A program made the translations under genes and the position numbers. Below, piece by piece: positions 41,333 through 52,138 of a stretch of DNA of 64,000 nucleotides; position 1 is the first letter of the stretch; each line of letters starts with the position of its first letter. Below the pieces are notes generated by a model that saw only the letters and a program-made list of their open reading frames with translations, did not search any database and was not told the DNA's origin. The stretch is from Brenneria bubanii (GTDB lineage Bacteria; Pseudomonadota; Gammaproteobacteria; Enterobacterales; Enterobacteriaceae), in assembly GCF_022378355.1 (NCBI RefSeq), contig NZ_JAKMAJ010000012.1, positions 1 to 64,000 of the forward strand, in the 5' to 3' direction.

Positions 41333-42787
41333 ATGCCATTCCAAACTTACTGGAAGCTTGCGCCGCTGTTCGCCGTTTTCGCTTTGGCCGGCTGCGCGGC
41401 CAATCATGATATTGCGCCTCAGTCAACGCGGCTCGATACGCAACAGCTTCATCTACAACAGGTAAAAAACCGTTCTCTGAGCATCACGCCACAGTGGTGG
41501 CGCAGCCTTGATGACCCGCAACTCGACAATCTGATGACCACGACGTTGCAAAACTCGCCATCATTACGCCAGGCGGCGGCCCGCGTGCGGGAAGCGCAAA
41601 GCGTGATGGGAGAGGCGGATGCGGCCAACGGCCCCTATCTGGACTTGAACGGTTCAATGCGACGTGAACGTGTGGCGAAAAACACCATTCCGCCGTTCCT
41701 GACCCGCTATCCTGACGCGCCGATTTACGACAGCAGCAACAGCCTCGGGCTGAATCTGAGCTACGAATTTGACTGGTGGGGAAAATACCGCAATCAGGTG
41801 AATGCCGCGAAAGCACGGGTGGATGCCACCCGTGCGGAACAGGCGGAAGCCGCGCTGACGCTGAGCTGTTCGGTGGCGTCGGCCTATTATCAGTTGCAGG
41901 CCAATCTGGCGTTGCAGAAGGTTCTGCAACAGGAAGTGTACAACAATCAGCGCCTGGTCGATTTGCGTCAGGCGCAGTATCAGTCCGGCGTGTACAGTAT
42001 TGAAATTCCACAACAAACGCAGGCTCAAACCGACAGCGCCAAACAGCAGCTCATCGTGCTGTTGTCACAGACCGAACAACTGCGACATCAGCTTTCCGCG
42101 CTGGCCGGACGCGGCCCGGACGCGATGGACGGACTGCACGCCGTTACGCCGCCATCGCCTGACGCGCTGACCACGAAAGGCGAATTGACGCTGGATTTAC
42201 TGGGCAAACGTCCTGACATTACCGCACAGCGCGATCTGGTGGAGTCCTATTCCCAACGCGTCAGCGCCGCGAAAAAAGCGTTTTATCCAAGCCTTTCTAT
42301 CAGCGCCTTTAGCGGCCTGACCACGACCCACTATGGAAACGTCAGCCCGAATCTTTTGGACGCCGCCAGTCAAGCCTGGAGCATCACGCCAGCGGTTTCA
42401 CTGCCGATTTTCCATGCCGGGGGTTTGCGCGCCAAACTGGGCGAAGAATCCGCGCGATTCGACCAATCCGTTGAGTCCTATAACCAGACCATCCTGAACG
42501 CCGTCCAGCAAACCGCCGATGCCGTAACCCAGTCAGAAAGCCGTGCCGAACAATGGCGGCAGGCGTCTTCCGCCGCAAGATCGCTGGCAGCGGTGTATCG
42601 CATTTCGGATGCAAAGTATCGCGCCGGCATCATCGGAAGGGATGAGCTGTTAAGTCGCCAGTCAGCGCTTCAGCAGCAGCAACGGGCGCAACTTTGCGCC
42701 GGCAGCCGGTTGATGCAGGCAAAGATCCGCCTCATTCGTGCGCTTGGGGGCGGCTATCAGGCCCCAGCGGTGGAGCAAAAATCGTAA
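41333..42787 (+). CDS. Outer-membrane efflux lipoprotein (NodT/OprM family)
   Basis: A 484-aa TolC-like outer-membrane factor. The start at 41333 gives a clean lipoprotein signal, LAPLFAVFALAGCAANHD, with the lipidated Cys at about residue 20. The family repeats are visible: WWRSLDDPQLDNLMTTTLQ, SPSLRQAAARVREAQ, LSYEFDWWGKYRNQV and the second-half LGKRPDITAQRDLVES and SPAVSLPIFHAGGLRAK-like segments. It forms the trimeric exit duct for the adaptor and permease encoded just downstream (25 bp to the adaptor). Substrates are unknown but likely lipophilic drugs or plant phenolics. Confidence 0.9.
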   Translation: MPFQTYWKLAPLFAVFALAGCAANHDIAPQSTRLDTQQLHLQQVKNRSLSITPQWWRSLDDPQLDNLMTTTLQNSPSLRQAAARVREAQSVMGEADAANGPYLDLNGSMRRERVAKNTIPPFLTRYPDAPIYDSSNSLGLNLSYEFDWWGKYRNQVNAAKARVDATRAEQAEAALTLSCSVASAYYQLQANLALQKVLQQEVYNNQRLVDLRQAQYQSGVYSIEIPQQTQAQTDSAKQQLIVLLSQTEQLRHQLSALAGRGPDAMDGLHAVTPPSPDALTTKGELTLDLLGKRPDITAQRDLVESYSQRVSAAKKAFYPSLSISAFSGLTTTHYGNVSPNLLDAASQAWSITPAVSLPIFHAGGLRAKLGEESARFDQSVESYNQTILNAVQQTADAVTQSESRAEQWRQASSAARSLAAVYRISDAKYRAGIIGRDELLSRQSALQQQQRAQLCAGSRLMQAKIRLIRALGGGYQAPAVEQKS

Positions 42788-42811
42788 TAATAGATACATG
42801 TGGAGAAAATC

Positions 42812-43987
42812 ATGAGCGCCAATGCCGATATTCGGGCAACACAGCCAACGCCAAAGAATAAAAAGAAAACGCGCAAAGTCGCGATGCTCTCGTTAACCGG
42901 GATTTTCATTATCATCGCCGTCGTCTATCTCTGTTACTGGCTGCGGGTTTTGCGTCATGTAGAGTCGACTGATGATGCGTATATCGCCGGGAATCAGGTT
43001 CAGATTATGGCTCAGGTGTCGGGCAGCGTAACCAGCGTTAATTTCGACAGCACCGACCTGGTGAAAACCGGCGACGTACTGGTGTCTGTCGATGCGACCG
43101 ATGCAGAACAGGCTTTTGAGCGAGCGAAAACGGCGCTGGCGCACAGCGTGCGTCAAACCCATCAGTGGATCATCAACGGCAAGCAGTATCAGGCGAATAT
43201 CGCGCTGCGTCAGACTCAATGGCGGCAGGCGCAAACAGACCTGAAGCGCCGCATTGCGTTGGGGAATGTCGATGCGATTGGTCGTGAAGAGCTGCAGCAC
43301 GCCCGTGACGCCGTCGAAACGACCAAAGCGCAATACGACGTCGCCGTTCAGCAATACAACGCCAATCAGGCGATGGTGCTGAATACGCCCGTTGCTCAAC
43401 AGCCGCAGGTTTTGCAGGCCGCCGTACAGGTTCGTGATGCATGGCTCGCCCTACAGCGTACCCAAATCCGCAGTCCGATTGATGGCTTTGTGGCGCGCCG
43501 CGCCGTACAGGTTGGGCAGCAGATCACACCGTCCACGTCATTGATAGCCGTAGTGCCCGCCCGCCGCATTTGGGTAGATGCCAACTTTAAAGAAACGCAG
43601 TTGGAAAATATACGCATTGGTCAGAGAGTCACCGTCGTCAGCGATATGTACGGCGATGACGTGAAATACTCGGGCAAAGTGGTCGGTATGGACATGGGCA
43701 CCGGCGGGGCGTTCTCACTATTACCCGCCCAGAACGCCACCGGTAACTGGATCAAAGTAGTGCAGCGTCTACCGGTACGTATTGAGCTAAACGATCGGGA
43801 AGTGGCGGAGCATCCGCTACGCATTGGTTTGTCCGCGCTGGTCACGGTCGACACCCGCAACCGGGATGGTCTGGTGCTGGCGAATACCGTCCGCACCAAG
43901 CCGCTGTATCAGACATCCGCCCTGACGCTGGATCTGGCGCCGGTCGACGCCATCATCGATGACGTTATTCTTGCCAATGCAGGCTAA
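42812..43987 (+). CDS. EmrA-like membrane fusion protein (HlyD family)
   Basis: A 391-aa adaptor. I use ATG 42812 (MSANADIRATQPTPK), with GGAGAA 5 nt upstream, instead of the GTG at 42800. One N-terminal membrane helix (LTGIFIIIAVVYLCYWL) is followed by VESTDDAYIAGNQVQIMAQV, the diagnostic EmrA/HlyD lipoyl-like start, a coiled-coil hairpin (residues about 100-200) and the second lipoyl half LALQRTQIRSPIDGFVARR, then the beta-barrel with WVDANFKETQLENIRIGQ. It bridges the EmrB-like permease and the outer-membrane factor. Confidence 0.92.
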   Translation: MSANADIRATQPTPKNKKKTRKVAMLSLTGIFIIIAVVYLCYWLRVLRHVESTDDAYIAGNQVQIMAQVSGSVTSVNFDSTDLVKTGDVLVSVDATDAEQAFERAKTALAHSVRQTHQWIINGKQYQANIALRQTQWRQAQTDLKRRIALGNVDAIGREELQHARDAVETTKAQYDVAVQQYNANQAMVLNTPVAQQPQVLQAAVQVRDAWLALQRTQIRSPIDGFVARRAVQVGQQITPSTSLIAVVPARRIWVDANFKETQLENIRIGQRVTVVSDMYGDDVKYSGKVVGMDMGTGGAFSLLPAQNATGNWIKVVQRLPVRIELNDREVAEHPLRIGLSALVTVDTRNRDGLVLANTVRTKPLYQTSALTLDLAPVDAIIDDVILANAG

Positions 43988-44004
43988 CATTTCTGGAGGC
44001 CTCT

Positions 44005-45528
44005 GTGGCAAATAAACCGCTGGTCGGCGCCCGGCTGGCCTGGATGACGGTGGCGTTGTCTATGGCCACCTTTATGCAGGTACTGGACTCGACGATCGCC
44101 AACGTGGCGATCCCCACCATTGCAGGGAATCTCGGCGCATCGAACGCCCAGGGCACCTGGGTCATCACCTCGTTCGGGGTGGCAAACGCCATCTCGATCC
44201 CAATCACCGGCTGGCTGGCGAAACGCCTCGGTGAGGTCAAACTATTCCTGTGGTCGACCGGACTGTTTGCCGTCGCCTCCTGGCTATGCGGTATGTCTAA
44301 CAGTCTGGGAATGCTGATTTTCTTCCGTGTGGTACAGGGCGTGGTGGCCGGTCCGCTGATCCCGCTGTCGCAAAGTCTGTTGCTGAATAATTATCCGCCG
44401 GCCAGGCGAAGCACCGCGCTTGCGCTCTGGTCGATGACGGTGATCGTCGCTCCGATTTGCGGCCCGATCCTCGGCGGATACATCAGTGATAACCATCACT
44501 GGGGCTGGATCTTCTTTATTAACCTGCCGATCGGCATTGCGGTGGTATTCCTGACGCTCAACACGCTGAAGGGCCGCGAAACCGCGACGCAGATCCGTCC
44601 GATCGACCGCGTCGGCTTAATGCTTCTCGCTCTCGGCGTCGGCGCATTGCAGGTGATGCTCGATCAGGGCAAGGAGCTCGACTGGTTTAACTCGATCGAC
44701 ATTATCGTGCTGGCAATCGTCGCGGTGATCGCGCTTTGCTTCCTGGTGGTCTGGGAATTGACGGACGACCATCCGATAGTCGATCTATCGTTGTTTAAAT
44801 CACAAAATTTTACCATCGGCGTGCTGTGTATCAGCCTGGCCTTCATGCTCTATGTCAGCTCGCTGGTGCTGCTGCCGCAGCTATTGCAGGAGGTCTATGG
44901 CTATACCGCCACTTGGGCAGGTCTGGCATCGGCGCCGGTCGGAATATTGCCGATTCTGATATCACCGATTATCGGCCGCTTTACGCACCGTCTGGATATG
45001 CGCAAGCTGGTGACGTTCAGCTTTATTATGTACGCCTACTGCTTCTTCTGGCGCGCGTATACGTTCGAACCAGCGATGAATTTTGGCGCGTCCGCCTGGC
45101 CACAGTTTATTCAGGGTTTCGCCGTGGGCTGCTTCTTCATGCCGCTGACTACCATTATTTTTTCCGGGCTGCCGCCGGAGCGTATGGCGGGGGCATCCAG
45201 CCTGTCGAATTTTATTCGTATTCTGATGGGGTCAATAGGGACGTCGATTACCACCACCATGTGGTCGAACCGTGAGTCGCTGCATCACGTGCAGCTAACG
45301 GAAAACATCACGACGTTTAATCCGGCGACGACGCAAATTTATCAGCGGCTGGCGGGCAGAGGCATGAGCGATCAGCAGGCATCAGGCTGGATAGCGCGCG
45401 AGATCACCCATCAGGGGCTGATCATTTCGGCCAACGAGCTCTTCTGGTTGTCCGGAGGAGCGTTCCTGATACTGCTGATATTAATCTGGTTCGCGCGTCC
45501 GCCGTTCAGCAGCGGCGGCGCTCACTGA
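44005..45528 (+). CDS. EmrB-like MFS drug:H+ antiporter (DHA2 family, 14 TM)
   Basis: A 507-aa permease starting with GTG at 44005, 13 nt behind GGAGG. The N-terminus WMTVALSMATFMQVLDSTIAN contains motif D1 of DHA2 transporters; GWLAKRLGEVKLFLWS is motif A; VVQGVVAGPLIPLSQSLLLN and APICGPILGGYIS (motif C) follow. Fourteen hydrophobic segments can be counted. It exports hydrophobic compounds with the adaptor and outer-membrane factor. The operon order OMF-EmrA-EmrB, in which the exit duct is co-transcribed, is common in plant-associated enterobacteria. Convergent with ugd. Confidence 0.93.
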   Translation: MANKPLVGARLAWMTVALSMATFMQVLDSTIANVAIPTIAGNLGASNAQGTWVITSFGVANAISIPITGWLAKRLGEVKLFLWSTGLFAVASWLCGMSNSLGMLIFFRVVQGVVAGPLIPLSQSLLLNNYPPARRSTALALWSMTVIVAPICGPILGGYISDNHHWGWIFFINLPIGIAVVFLTLNTLKGRETATQIRPIDRVGLMLLALGVGALQVMLDQGKELDWFNSIDIIVLAIVAVIALCFLVVWELTDDHPIVDLSLFKSQNFTIGVLCISLAFMLYVSSLVLLPQLLQEVYGYTATWAGLASAPVGILPILISPIIGRFTHRLDMRKLVTFSFIMYAYCFFWRAYTFEPAMNFGASAWPQFIQGFAVGCFFMPLTTIIFSGLPPERMAGASSLSNFIRILMGSIGTSITTTMWSNRESLHHVQLTENITTFNPATTQIYQRLAGRGMSDQQASGWIAREITHQGLIISANELFWLSGGAFLILLILIWFARPPFSSGGAH

Positions 45529-45550
45529 TGCCGGCGCCCTGAAAGCGAAA

Positions 45551-45570
45551 ACGGACGCGCATGCGTCCGT
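45551..45570. terminator. Hairpin between convergent emrB-like gene and ugd
   Basis: ACGGACGC-GCAT-GCGTCCGT, perfect 8-bp stem with a 4-nt loop, 20 bp after the permease stop. It lacks a T-run, so it may be an attenuating or mRNA-protecting hairpin. Confidence 0.5.
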
Positions 45571-45652
45571 CAGATTACTGACGCCCGGCGGGCGGTACGG
45601 CGAAAAATATTCCGGCGCCGCCGCGAAACGCACCGTTATGCCCCAAATAGCA

Positions 45653-46819
45653 TCAATCGGCGCCAAACACATCCCGGGTATAGACCTTGTCGGCGATATC
45701 TGACAATTCTTCCGCCATGCGATTAGAGATAATCACGTCGGCCACTTGCTTAAATTCCGTCAAATCGTTTATCACTCGCGAACAGAAAAAGCGCGCTTCC
45801 TGCAACATCGGCTCATAAACGACGACCTCGACCCCTTTCGCTTTGATGCGTTTCATAACCCCTTGAATAGCCGAAGCCCTGAAATTATCCGAGCCGCTTT
45901 TCATTACCAGGCGATAAACGCCGACGACGTTGGGATTACGCTGAAGGACGGATTGGGCGATAAAATCTTTCCTTGTCCTATTGGCATCAACGATGGCGCT
46001 GATTAAGCTATTGGGCACTTTTTTATAATTAGCCAGCAGTTGTTTAGTATCTTTAGGTAAGCAATAACCGCCATAGCCAAACGACGGATTATTGTAATGT
46101 TTGCCGATGCGGGGATCTAATTCAACGCCTTCAATAATCTGTTTACTGTCCAGACCATTAATCTGCGCATAGCTATCCAACTCATTAAAGTAGGCCACCC
46201 GCATCGCCAGATAGGTATTCGCGAACAGTTTGATGGCCTCCGCCTCGGTTGAATGGGTGAGGAGCACCGGCACCGTTTTTTTTATCGCGCCCTGCAATAA
46301 TAATGCCGCGAATTGAGCGGCGCGCGCGGAGCACTCGCCTATAACGATACGCGACGGATAAAGATTATCGTATAAGGCTTTTCCCTCGCGTAAAAACTCC
46401 GGAGCAAAAATAATATTGCTGAAATCATATTTATCGCACAGCTGTTTGGTATAACCCACCGGCACCGTTGATTTTATGACGATAACGGCATCCGGATTAA
46501 TGTCCATCACATCCTGAATAACGGATTCAACCGACTGCGTATTAAAATAATTTTTTTTTGCATCATAGTCCGTCGGCGTAGCGACAATAATAAACTCGGC
46601 TCCTTTATAGGCAAATTCCTTATCCGTCGTCGCCTGAAAATTTAGCTTTTTATTAGATAGAAAGTCCTTAATTTCCTTATCAGCGATAGGCGATAACCTA
46701 TCATTAAGCAGATGTACTTTTTTTTCATCGATATCCAAAGCCACCACATCATTATTCTGCGCCAGCAACATGGCATTAGACAGACCGACATAGCCCGTTC
46801 CGGCAATTGCTATTTTCAT
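45653..46819 (-). CDS. ugd: UDP-glucose 6-dehydrogenase
   Basis: A 388-aa enzyme that oxidises UDP-glucose to UDP-glucuronate, the precursor used by ArnA. The Rossmann start [20 protein letters not shown] binds NAD+. Family blocks [44 protein letters not shown] and [15 protein letters not shown] with the catalytic Cys are all intact. Full length. It is the last gene in line with arnF (80 bp gap), supplying substrate for the pathway. Its sequence is visibly more A+T-rich than the arn genes upstream, so it may have a different origin. Confidence 0.96.
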   Translation of the reverse strand: MKIAIAGTGYVGLSNAMLLAQNNDVVALDIDEKKVHLLNDRLSPIADKEIKDFLSNKKLNFQATTDKEFAYKGAEFIIVATPTDYDAKKNYFNTQSVESVIQDVMDINPDAVIVIKSTVPVGYTKQLCDKYDFSNIIFAPEFLREGKALYDNLYPSRIVIGECSARAAQFAALLLQGAIKKTVPVLLTHSTEAEAIKLFANTYLAMRVAYFNELDSYAQINGLDSKQIIEGVELDPRIGKHYNNPSFGYGGYCLPKDTKQLLANYKKVPNSLISAIVDANRTRKDFIAQSVLQRNPNVVGVYRLVMKSGSDNFRASAIQGVMKRIKAKGVEVVVYEPMLQEARFFCSRVINDLTEFKQVADVIISNRMAEELSDIADKVYTRDVFGAD

Positions 46820-46898
46820 TATTTAACCATCAAGATTGTATTTAGCCTTTACTCAGGCGTCCGCCGCCCATGAATCAAATCGCTTTTGCCGCGTTTGG

Positions 46899-47279
46899 TC
46901 ATGGGCCGGCTTTACCCGGCTGAACGCGCATGCACAGTAAACCCAGCAAGATCAGCGCGACGCCCGCCATCGCCCCCGGATGAAAGGGCTCGGCAAACGC
47001 CGGCAGCAGAATCGCCGATATCCACACCAGCACATAGCTCAGGCTGAGCACCGGATATGCCCGGCTGAGAGGCAGTCGCCGCAAAGCCAGCAGCCAGCAC
47101 AGCATGGAGAGCGCGTAGGCGGTTAGCCCCCCGAACAGTACCAGCAGCGGTGGCGGCGAAAACGTTCGCCATTCGGCCAGGCTCTCAACGCCCGGCAGGC
47201 GCATCATCGACCAGCGCAGCATCAGTTGCGCCGCCGTAACCAGCATGGCGCTGTACAGCGCCAGTCGGTATCCCTTCAT
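46899..47279 (-). CDS. arnF: 4-amino-4-deoxy-L-arabinose-phosphoundecaprenol flippase subunit ArnF
   Basis: A 126-aa membrane protein with four helices of the small multidrug resistance type (YSAMLVTAAQLMLRWSMMRL, LVLFGGLTAYALSMLCWLLA, PVLSLSYVLVWISAILL, MAGVALILLGLLCM). I set the start at 47279 (MKGYRLALYSAML), which overlaps the arnE stop; a longer frame upstream is antisense noise. With ArnE it flips undecaprenyl-phosphate-L-Ara4N to the periplasmic face of the inner membrane. Confidence 0.93.
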   Translation of the reverse strand: MKGYRLALYSAMLVTAAQLMLRWSMMRLPGVESLAEWRTFSPPPLLVLFGGLTAYALSMLCWLLALRRLPLSRAYPVLSLSYVLVWISAILLPAFAEPFHPGAMAGVALILLGLLCMRVQPGKAGP

Positions 47280-47605
47280 ACATAACTCCCGATAACGGCC
47301 ACGCCCGCCACGATCAGCAATGTTCCCAGCCACTGCATAGGGCACATCCGTTCTCGCCAGCATAATCTGGCCGCGACGGCCACCAGAATAAAGTTGATGC
47401 TCAGCATCGGATACGCCAGGCTGACCGGCAGGCGCTGTAGCACCAGCAGCCATAGCGCCATCCCGCCGCTCAGAAACCCCAGACTGACCGACAGCCAGAC
47501 GATCAGCCAGCGGCGAGCTGTCTGACGCGCCGCCTGTTTCTGGCACATCTGACCGGCGCAGGTCAGCAGGCTGGTCAGCAGCACAAGAAGCAGACTCAGC
47601 TTCAT
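47276..47605 (-). CDS. arnE: 4-amino-4-deoxy-L-arabinose-phosphoundecaprenol flippase subunit ArnE
   Basis: A 109-aa, four-helix SMR-like protein: [75 protein letters not shown]. The YPMLSxNFxLV signature is typical of ArnE. Overlaps of 4 nt with arnT and arnF make the three translationally coupled. Confidence 0.93.
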   Translation of the reverse strand: MKLSLLLVLLTSLLTCAGQMCQKQAARQTARRWLIVWLSVSLGFLSGGMALWLLVLQRLPVSLAYPMLSINFILVAVAARLCWRERMCPMQWLGTLLIVAGVAVIGSYV

Positions 47606-49260
47606 GGCGCGGCACGGTATTGCAAGAACAGCATCAGATCGGCGCGATAGACGACATCGGCAAGCGGTAAATCGACAGGCATCGGCTTATCGCGATCCAA
47701 CTGCAGCACCAGCGCAACCGTCCCTTGCTTGCGGTGTTCGGCCAGCCAGCGATGAAAATCGGCGTTGCTGACGTAACGCGACTGCGCATCCGGGTAGCTT
47801 AGCCCGTAATGAAGCTCTCCCTGCTTGTCGTAGAAAAGGATATCGCTGCGGCCAAGCGTCCAGGCGACGGCAGAGGCCGTGCCGGAATGGTTGCTCAGGA
47901 TGTAGCGGCTATCGGCGAGCCGATCGGCGATGCGGCGCACAAAGGCCTGAGGCTGCTTACTGTTTCGCACGCTTTCCGGAATTGCCGCGCCGACGCACAG
48001 CGCCAGCGCCAGCGGACAAAGCGCGGCGACCAACCAACGGTTGCCCTGTTGATTCAGGCTTACCGCGCCGGCCAGGCTCCAACCGGCGAATGAAACCATC
48101 GCCAACGCCAGCGGGATCATCTCGTGCGGCTGGTAAAACGGGTGACGGCTGATGCCCCAGGGCGCCAGCACCACCAGCAAGGTCAGGATGCCGGCGTAAC
48201 CGAACAAGATATTAATCCAGGCGTTGATCTGCAGAATGTTGCCGGCCTTGCCGGCGAGCAGGCGGCCGTACCGCGCCATCAGAATCGCCAACGGCGCAAA
48301 GCACGGCAGGATGTAGGTCGGCAGCTTGCCTTGGGCAACGCTGAAGAACAGAAACGGAACCGTCGCCCAGCACAGCAGATACAGTCCGCCGGGAGAGGCA
48401 GAGCGTTCGCGCCAGCCCAGATGAAGCGCGCCCGGCAGCAAAGCCAGCCAGGGAAGCGTACCCGCCAGCAGCACCGGCAGGTAATACCAGAATGGCGCTT
48501 TGTGCTGGGCGTTCGACTCAGCGAAGCGCTGGATGTGTTCAACCCAAAAAAAGTAATGCCAGAAGTCCGGCTGTTGCTGATGAATGGCCAGCGCCCAGGG
48601 CGCGCTCAGCAACGCCGCGCTTAACACCGCAAGCGGGCCGTAAACCAGCAGTTCCCGGAAACGGCGCTGCCGGATAGCCCAGGGGACAATAGCCAGCGCC
48701 GGCACGGCCAGCGCCAGAAAACCTTTCGTCATAAACCCCATGCCGCAGCTCAGGCCCAGCAGCAAATAACCGGCCACGCGCTGTTTGACCCGGTCGGCGA
48801 CGACGGCAAACCAGTAACTGCACATCGCGGCGGCCAGCCACAGCGACAGCATAGGATCGAGCACCGCATAGGTACCCACGCCGTAAACCAACAGAGAGGT
48901 AAGCAAGATAACGCATGCGGTTAGAGAAAGGGCGCGGTCGGCATAGATGCGGCGCCCCAGCCAGTACACCAGCAGCGCGCTTATCAGGGTTGAAAATACG
49001 GAGCCTATGCGCACGGCAAAATTATTGCGGCCGAACAGCCACTGTCCGACGTTGTTGAACCAGTAGCCCGCCGCCGGCTTTTCGAAATAACGCAGATCAA
49101 AGAAATGCGGCGTTACACAGTTGCCGTTTTGCAGCATTTCCCGGCTTATTTCCGCATATCGCGTCTCATCAGGCTGCCAGAGATCCCTGAACTCAAGGGG
49201 AGCCAGGTAATACAGAACCAAGAGAGCAAGCAGGAGAAAACCTTTGCCAGCGGTCGTCAT
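47602..49260 (-). CDS. arnT: Lipid A L-Ara4N transferase ArnT
   Basis: A 552-aa inner-membrane GT-C glycosyltransferase with about 13 helices. The N-terminal periplasmic loop has the catalytic-type acidic motif [29 protein letters not shown] and the [21 protein letters not shown] loop are also typical. It transfers aminoarabinose from the undecaprenyl carrier to lipid A phosphates and so lowers binding of polymyxin and other cationic peptides. Normal length. It overlaps arnD and arnE by 4 nt. Confidence 0.96.
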   Translation of the reverse strand: MTTAGKGFLLLALLVLYYLAPLEFRDLWQPDETRYAEISREMLQNGNCVTPHFFDLRYFEKPAAGYWFNNVGQWLFGRNNFAVRIGSVFSTLISALLVYWLGRRIYADRALSLTACVILLTSLLVYGVGTYAVLDPMLSLWLAAAMCSYWFAVVADRVKQRVAGYLLLGLSCGMGFMTKGFLALAVPALAIVPWAIRQRRFRELLVYGPLAVLSAALLSAPWALAIHQQQPDFWHYFFWVEHIQRFAESNAQHKAPFWYYLPVLLAGTLPWLALLPGALHLGWRERSASPGGLYLLCWATVPFLFFSVAQGKLPTYILPCFAPLAILMARYGRLLAGKAGNILQINAWINILFGYAGILTLLVVLAPWGISRHPFYQPHEMIPLALAMVSFAGWSLAGAVSLNQQGNRWLVAALCPLALALCVGAAIPESVRNSKQPQAFVRRIADRLADSRYILSNHSGTASAVAWTLGRSDILFYDKQGELHYGLSYPDAQSRYVSNADFHRWLAEHRKQGTVALVLQLDRDKPMPVDLPLADVVYRADLMLFLQYRAAP

Positions 49261-50159
49261 TCCATGATCCCCGCGAGTTTTTCACAACCAAGCCAACCTT
49301 CACGACCCGGAATATGTCCGCGCGCCACCCTTCCCGTCGGCAACTGAGCCGGATTATCCGGCAACAGTTGGCCGAGCGGACAAAACTGTAGCCCCTGCCG
49401 CTTCGCGCGCTGAAGCAGGTCGGCGAACGCGCCGAGCTGGCTGATGCCTTCCACCTCCGCATGAATGGCGTACACCGGCGTACCGCTATCCGCCCGCATA
49501 CGGGCAAGGATAAAATCGTTATAGTCGCTGACGCTGACGCGCTGGCCCACGACTTCGTCCCAGGTCGGCAGCGTGACCGGAACCTGCACGGTGCCCGGCT
49601 GACCGTTACCGAGCAGCGGCAGAAAGGGCGCGGTCCCGCGGCAGTCGCTGTTATAGCGGAAGCCGAAAGCCTGTTTGACTTCCGTCACCCTGCCGTCGGC
49701 GCGCCAGCCGGCTGCCGCCGAGCAGGTCACCGGCTGCTCGACGATCTTTTCCAGCGCCGTCAAGCCGCAGGCAATCTGCTGCCAGAGTTTCTCCGCCGGC
49801 CAGCGTCCGGCCCAAGTTTGCCAGGCAAAATGATCCCAAGCGTGCAGCCCGATTTCATGATGGTCGGCGGCGGCGCGGATAACGTCCGCCAATCCCTCGC
49901 CAATGACCCGCCCCGGCCAGGCGGTGCCCGCCAGCAGAATATCCCAGCCATACAGCGATGCGGCGCGCGAGCGCAGCATTTTCCATAAAAACCGGGGCTT
50001 CATCAGGCGCCATAAGTGGCGCCCCATGTTATCCGGACCGACGCTGAAGAAAAACGTCGCCTGGATATTCTGTCTATTGAACAGCGCCAGCAGCGCCGGA
50101 ACCCCCAGTTGCGTACCGCGCCAGGTATCGACATCGACCCGCAGCCCCACGTTTCTCAT
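49257..50159 (-). CDS. arnD: 4-deoxy-4-formamido-L-arabinose-phosphoundecaprenol deformylase ArnD
   Basis: A 300-aa NodB-type polysaccharide deacetylase. The N-terminus [20 protein letters not shown] contains the catalytic/metal Asp, and [13 protein letters not shown] the metal-binding His residues; [15 protein letters not shown] is family-typical. It removes the formyl group from the lipid-linked sugar at the inner membrane before flipping. Position between arnA and arnT with short overlaps is canonical. Confidence 0.95.
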   Translation of the reverse strand: MRNVGLRVDVDTWRGTQLGVPALLALFNRQNIQATFFFSVGPDNMGRHLWRLMKPRFLWKMLRSRAASLYGWDILLAGTAWPGRVIGEGLADVIRAAADHHEIGLHAWDHFAWQTWAGRWPAEKLWQQIACGLTALEKIVEQPVTCSAAAGWRADGRVTEVKQAFGFRYNSDCRGTAPFLPLLGNGQPGTVQVPVTLPTWDEVVGQRVSVSDYNDFILARMRADSGTPVYAIHAEVEGISQLGAFADLLQRAKRQGLQFCPLGQLLPDNPAQLPTGRVARGHIPGREGWLGCEKLAGIME

Positions 50160-52138
50160 GAAACCTTCTCCGGCAGTTCCACGCTGCGAAGGAAGAAATC
50201 AAGCGTATTTTCAATGGTGGTATCCATCGCCACCGTCGGGGCCCACGCCAGCAGTCGGCGGGCATTGCGAATAGAGGGCTTGCGGTGTTCAACGTCCTGA
50301 TAGCCTTTGCCGTAGTAGCTGCCGCTTTCTACCGTCTGGATCCCGGCGAACGGCGGAAAGCGGCCGCGCAGCGGATGACGATCAAAACTGGCCAGCAGGC
50401 GCTCCGCCAGTTCCTTGATGCTGGCTTCGTTCTCCGGATTGCCGATATTGATAATCTGTCCGTCGCAGTTATGCCGTTTGTTTTCGATGATGCGGAACAG
50501 CGCTTCAATGCCGTCGCTGATATCGGTAAAGCAGCGTTTCTGCCTGCCGCCGTCAACCAGCTTGATGGGCGAGCCTTCAACCAGATTCAGAATTAACTGC
50601 GTAATCACGCGCGAACTGCCGATGCGGGCGGCGTTCAGGCTATCAAGACGCGGGCCCATCCAGTTGAAAGGACGGAACAGCGTAAAACGCAGCCCCTCCT
50701 TCTCGCCGTAAGCCCAGATGACACGATCCAGAAGCTGTTTGGATACCGAGTAAATCCAACGCGGTTTGTTAACGGGGCCGACAACCAGCTTTGAATGGTC
50801 TTCGTCAAAACTGTCGTCGGTACACATGCCATACACTTCCGATGTGGACGGAAAGATGATGCGCTTGCCATATTTCACGCAGCAGCGGATGATCTTCAGG
50901 TTCTCTTCAAAGTCGAGTTCAAACACGCGCAGCGTATTACGGGTGTATTCGATCGGCGTGGCGATCGCCACCAGCGGCAGAATGACATCGCATTTTTTGA
51001 TGTGGTATTCGATCCACTCGGAATGAATGCTGATATCGCCTTCAACAAACTGAAAGCGCGGATGGCCCGAAAAGCGGCTGATGGCGTCAGCGCTAATGTC
51101 CAGACCAAAAATCTCGAAATTATCATCCCGGAGTAACCGCTCGGTCAGGTGGTTGCCGATGAAGCCGTTCACCCCCAGGATCAGCACGCGCGTACGGCGT
51201 TTAACCGCGGCCGCCGGTTGGGAAGAGAGCCGCGCGCCGGGCACCACGCCCAGACCTTGCGCCAGTTGGCGACCGTTCATGTAGACGCCGTTATCGGTCT
51301 GACCGGTCAGCACTTCCAGCGCGCCGTCTTTACCGGCGACCACAAAGGGATCGGCGGACAGCACGGTGCCGGGTTTAGCCTGAGCATGCGCCGATAACAC
51401 CCGGCTTTTCCAGATGATAAATTTTGACGCGCCCGCCCAGGCAAAGGCGCCCGGCCAGGGATCGGTGACGGCGCGCACCAGATTATGGATGTCCCTGGCG
51501 GGCAAAGACCAGTCGATGCGCCCGTCCTCCGGCGTGCGGCGACGAACCACCGTCGCTTCAGCCTCGTTCTGGCTCCGTCCCTCGATTCGGCCCTGCCTCA
51601 TGGCCGGCAGGGTGTCGCCAAGCAGATGACGCGCACAGCGCACCAGCTTATGGTGTAGCGTCATCGCATCATCTTCATCGTCAATATTTATCGACTGCTG
51701 GGCAATAATGTCGCCGGCGTCGGCCGGCTCGACCATCCGATGCAGCGTAACGCCGGTTTCACGTTCGCCGTTGGCGATGGCCCAATTGAGGGGCGCGCGG
51801 CCGCGGTATTTGGGCAGCAGGGAACCATGTAGGTTAAAGGCGCCGAACCTGGCGCTGCGCAAAATATCTCCGCTCAGCAGCGTGCGGTAATAAAATGAAA
51901 ACAGCATGTCCGGCGCCATCGCGTTGATACGTTCGACCCACAACGGGTGGTTAACGTCGTCAGGGGCATAGACCGGAATCCCCTTGTCTGCGGCAATACG
52001 CGCGACCGAGGCAAAGAAGTGATTTTCAGCGGCCGTATCGGCATGGGTGAAAATGGCGCTGATGGTATAGCCCGCCTCAAGCAGCGCATTGATGCCCGCA
52101 CAGCCCATATCATGGTAGGCGAAGACGATGGTTTTCAT
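50156..52138 (-). CDS. arnA: Bifunctional UDP-L-Ara4N formyltransferase / UDP-glucuronate decarboxylase ArnA
   Basis: A 660-aa two-domain enzyme from ATG 52138 ([20 protein letters not shown]); an upstream extension of that frame is antisense to arnC. The N-terminal formyltransferase (1-305) has [20 protein letters not shown] with catalytic Asn/His. The C-terminal SDR domain (about 316-660) has the NAD+ motif [22 protein letters not shown] with catalytic Ser-Glu, and [16 protein letters not shown] with the YxxxK pair. It oxidatively decarboxylates UDP-glucuronate and later formylates UDP-Ara4N. Overlaps arnC and arnD by 4 nt. Confidence 0.96.
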   Translation of the reverse strand: MKTIVFAYHDMGCAGINALLEAGYTISAIFTHADTAAENHFFASVARIAADKGIPVYAPDDVNHPLWVERINAMAPDMLFSFYYRTLLSGDILRSARFGAFNLHGSLLPKYRGRAPLNWAIANGERETGVTLHRMVEPADAGDIIAQQSINIDDEDDAMTLHHKLVRCARHLLGDTLPAMRQGRIEGRSQNEAEATVVRRRTPEDGRIDWSLPARDIHNLVRAVTDPWPGAFAWAGASKFIIWKSRVLSAHAQAKPGTVLSADPFVVAGKDGALEVLTGQTDNGVYMNGRQLAQGLGVVPGARLSSQPAAAVKRRTRVLILGVNGFIGNHLTERLLRDDNFEIFGLDISADAISRFSGHPRFQFVEGDISIHSEWIEYHIKKCDVILPLVAIATPIEYTRNTLRVFELDFEENLKIIRCCVKYGKRIIFPSTSEVYGMCTDDSFDEDHSKLVVGPVNKPRWIYSVSKQLLDRVIWAYGEKEGLRFTLFRPFNWMGPRLDSLNAARIGSSRVITQLILNLVEGSPIKLVDGGRQKRCFTDISDGIEALFRIIENKRHNCDGQIINIGNPENEASIKELAERLLASFDRHPLRGRFPPFAGIQTVESGSYYGKGYQDVEHRKPSIRNARRLLAWAPTVAMDTTIENTLDFFLRSVELPEKVS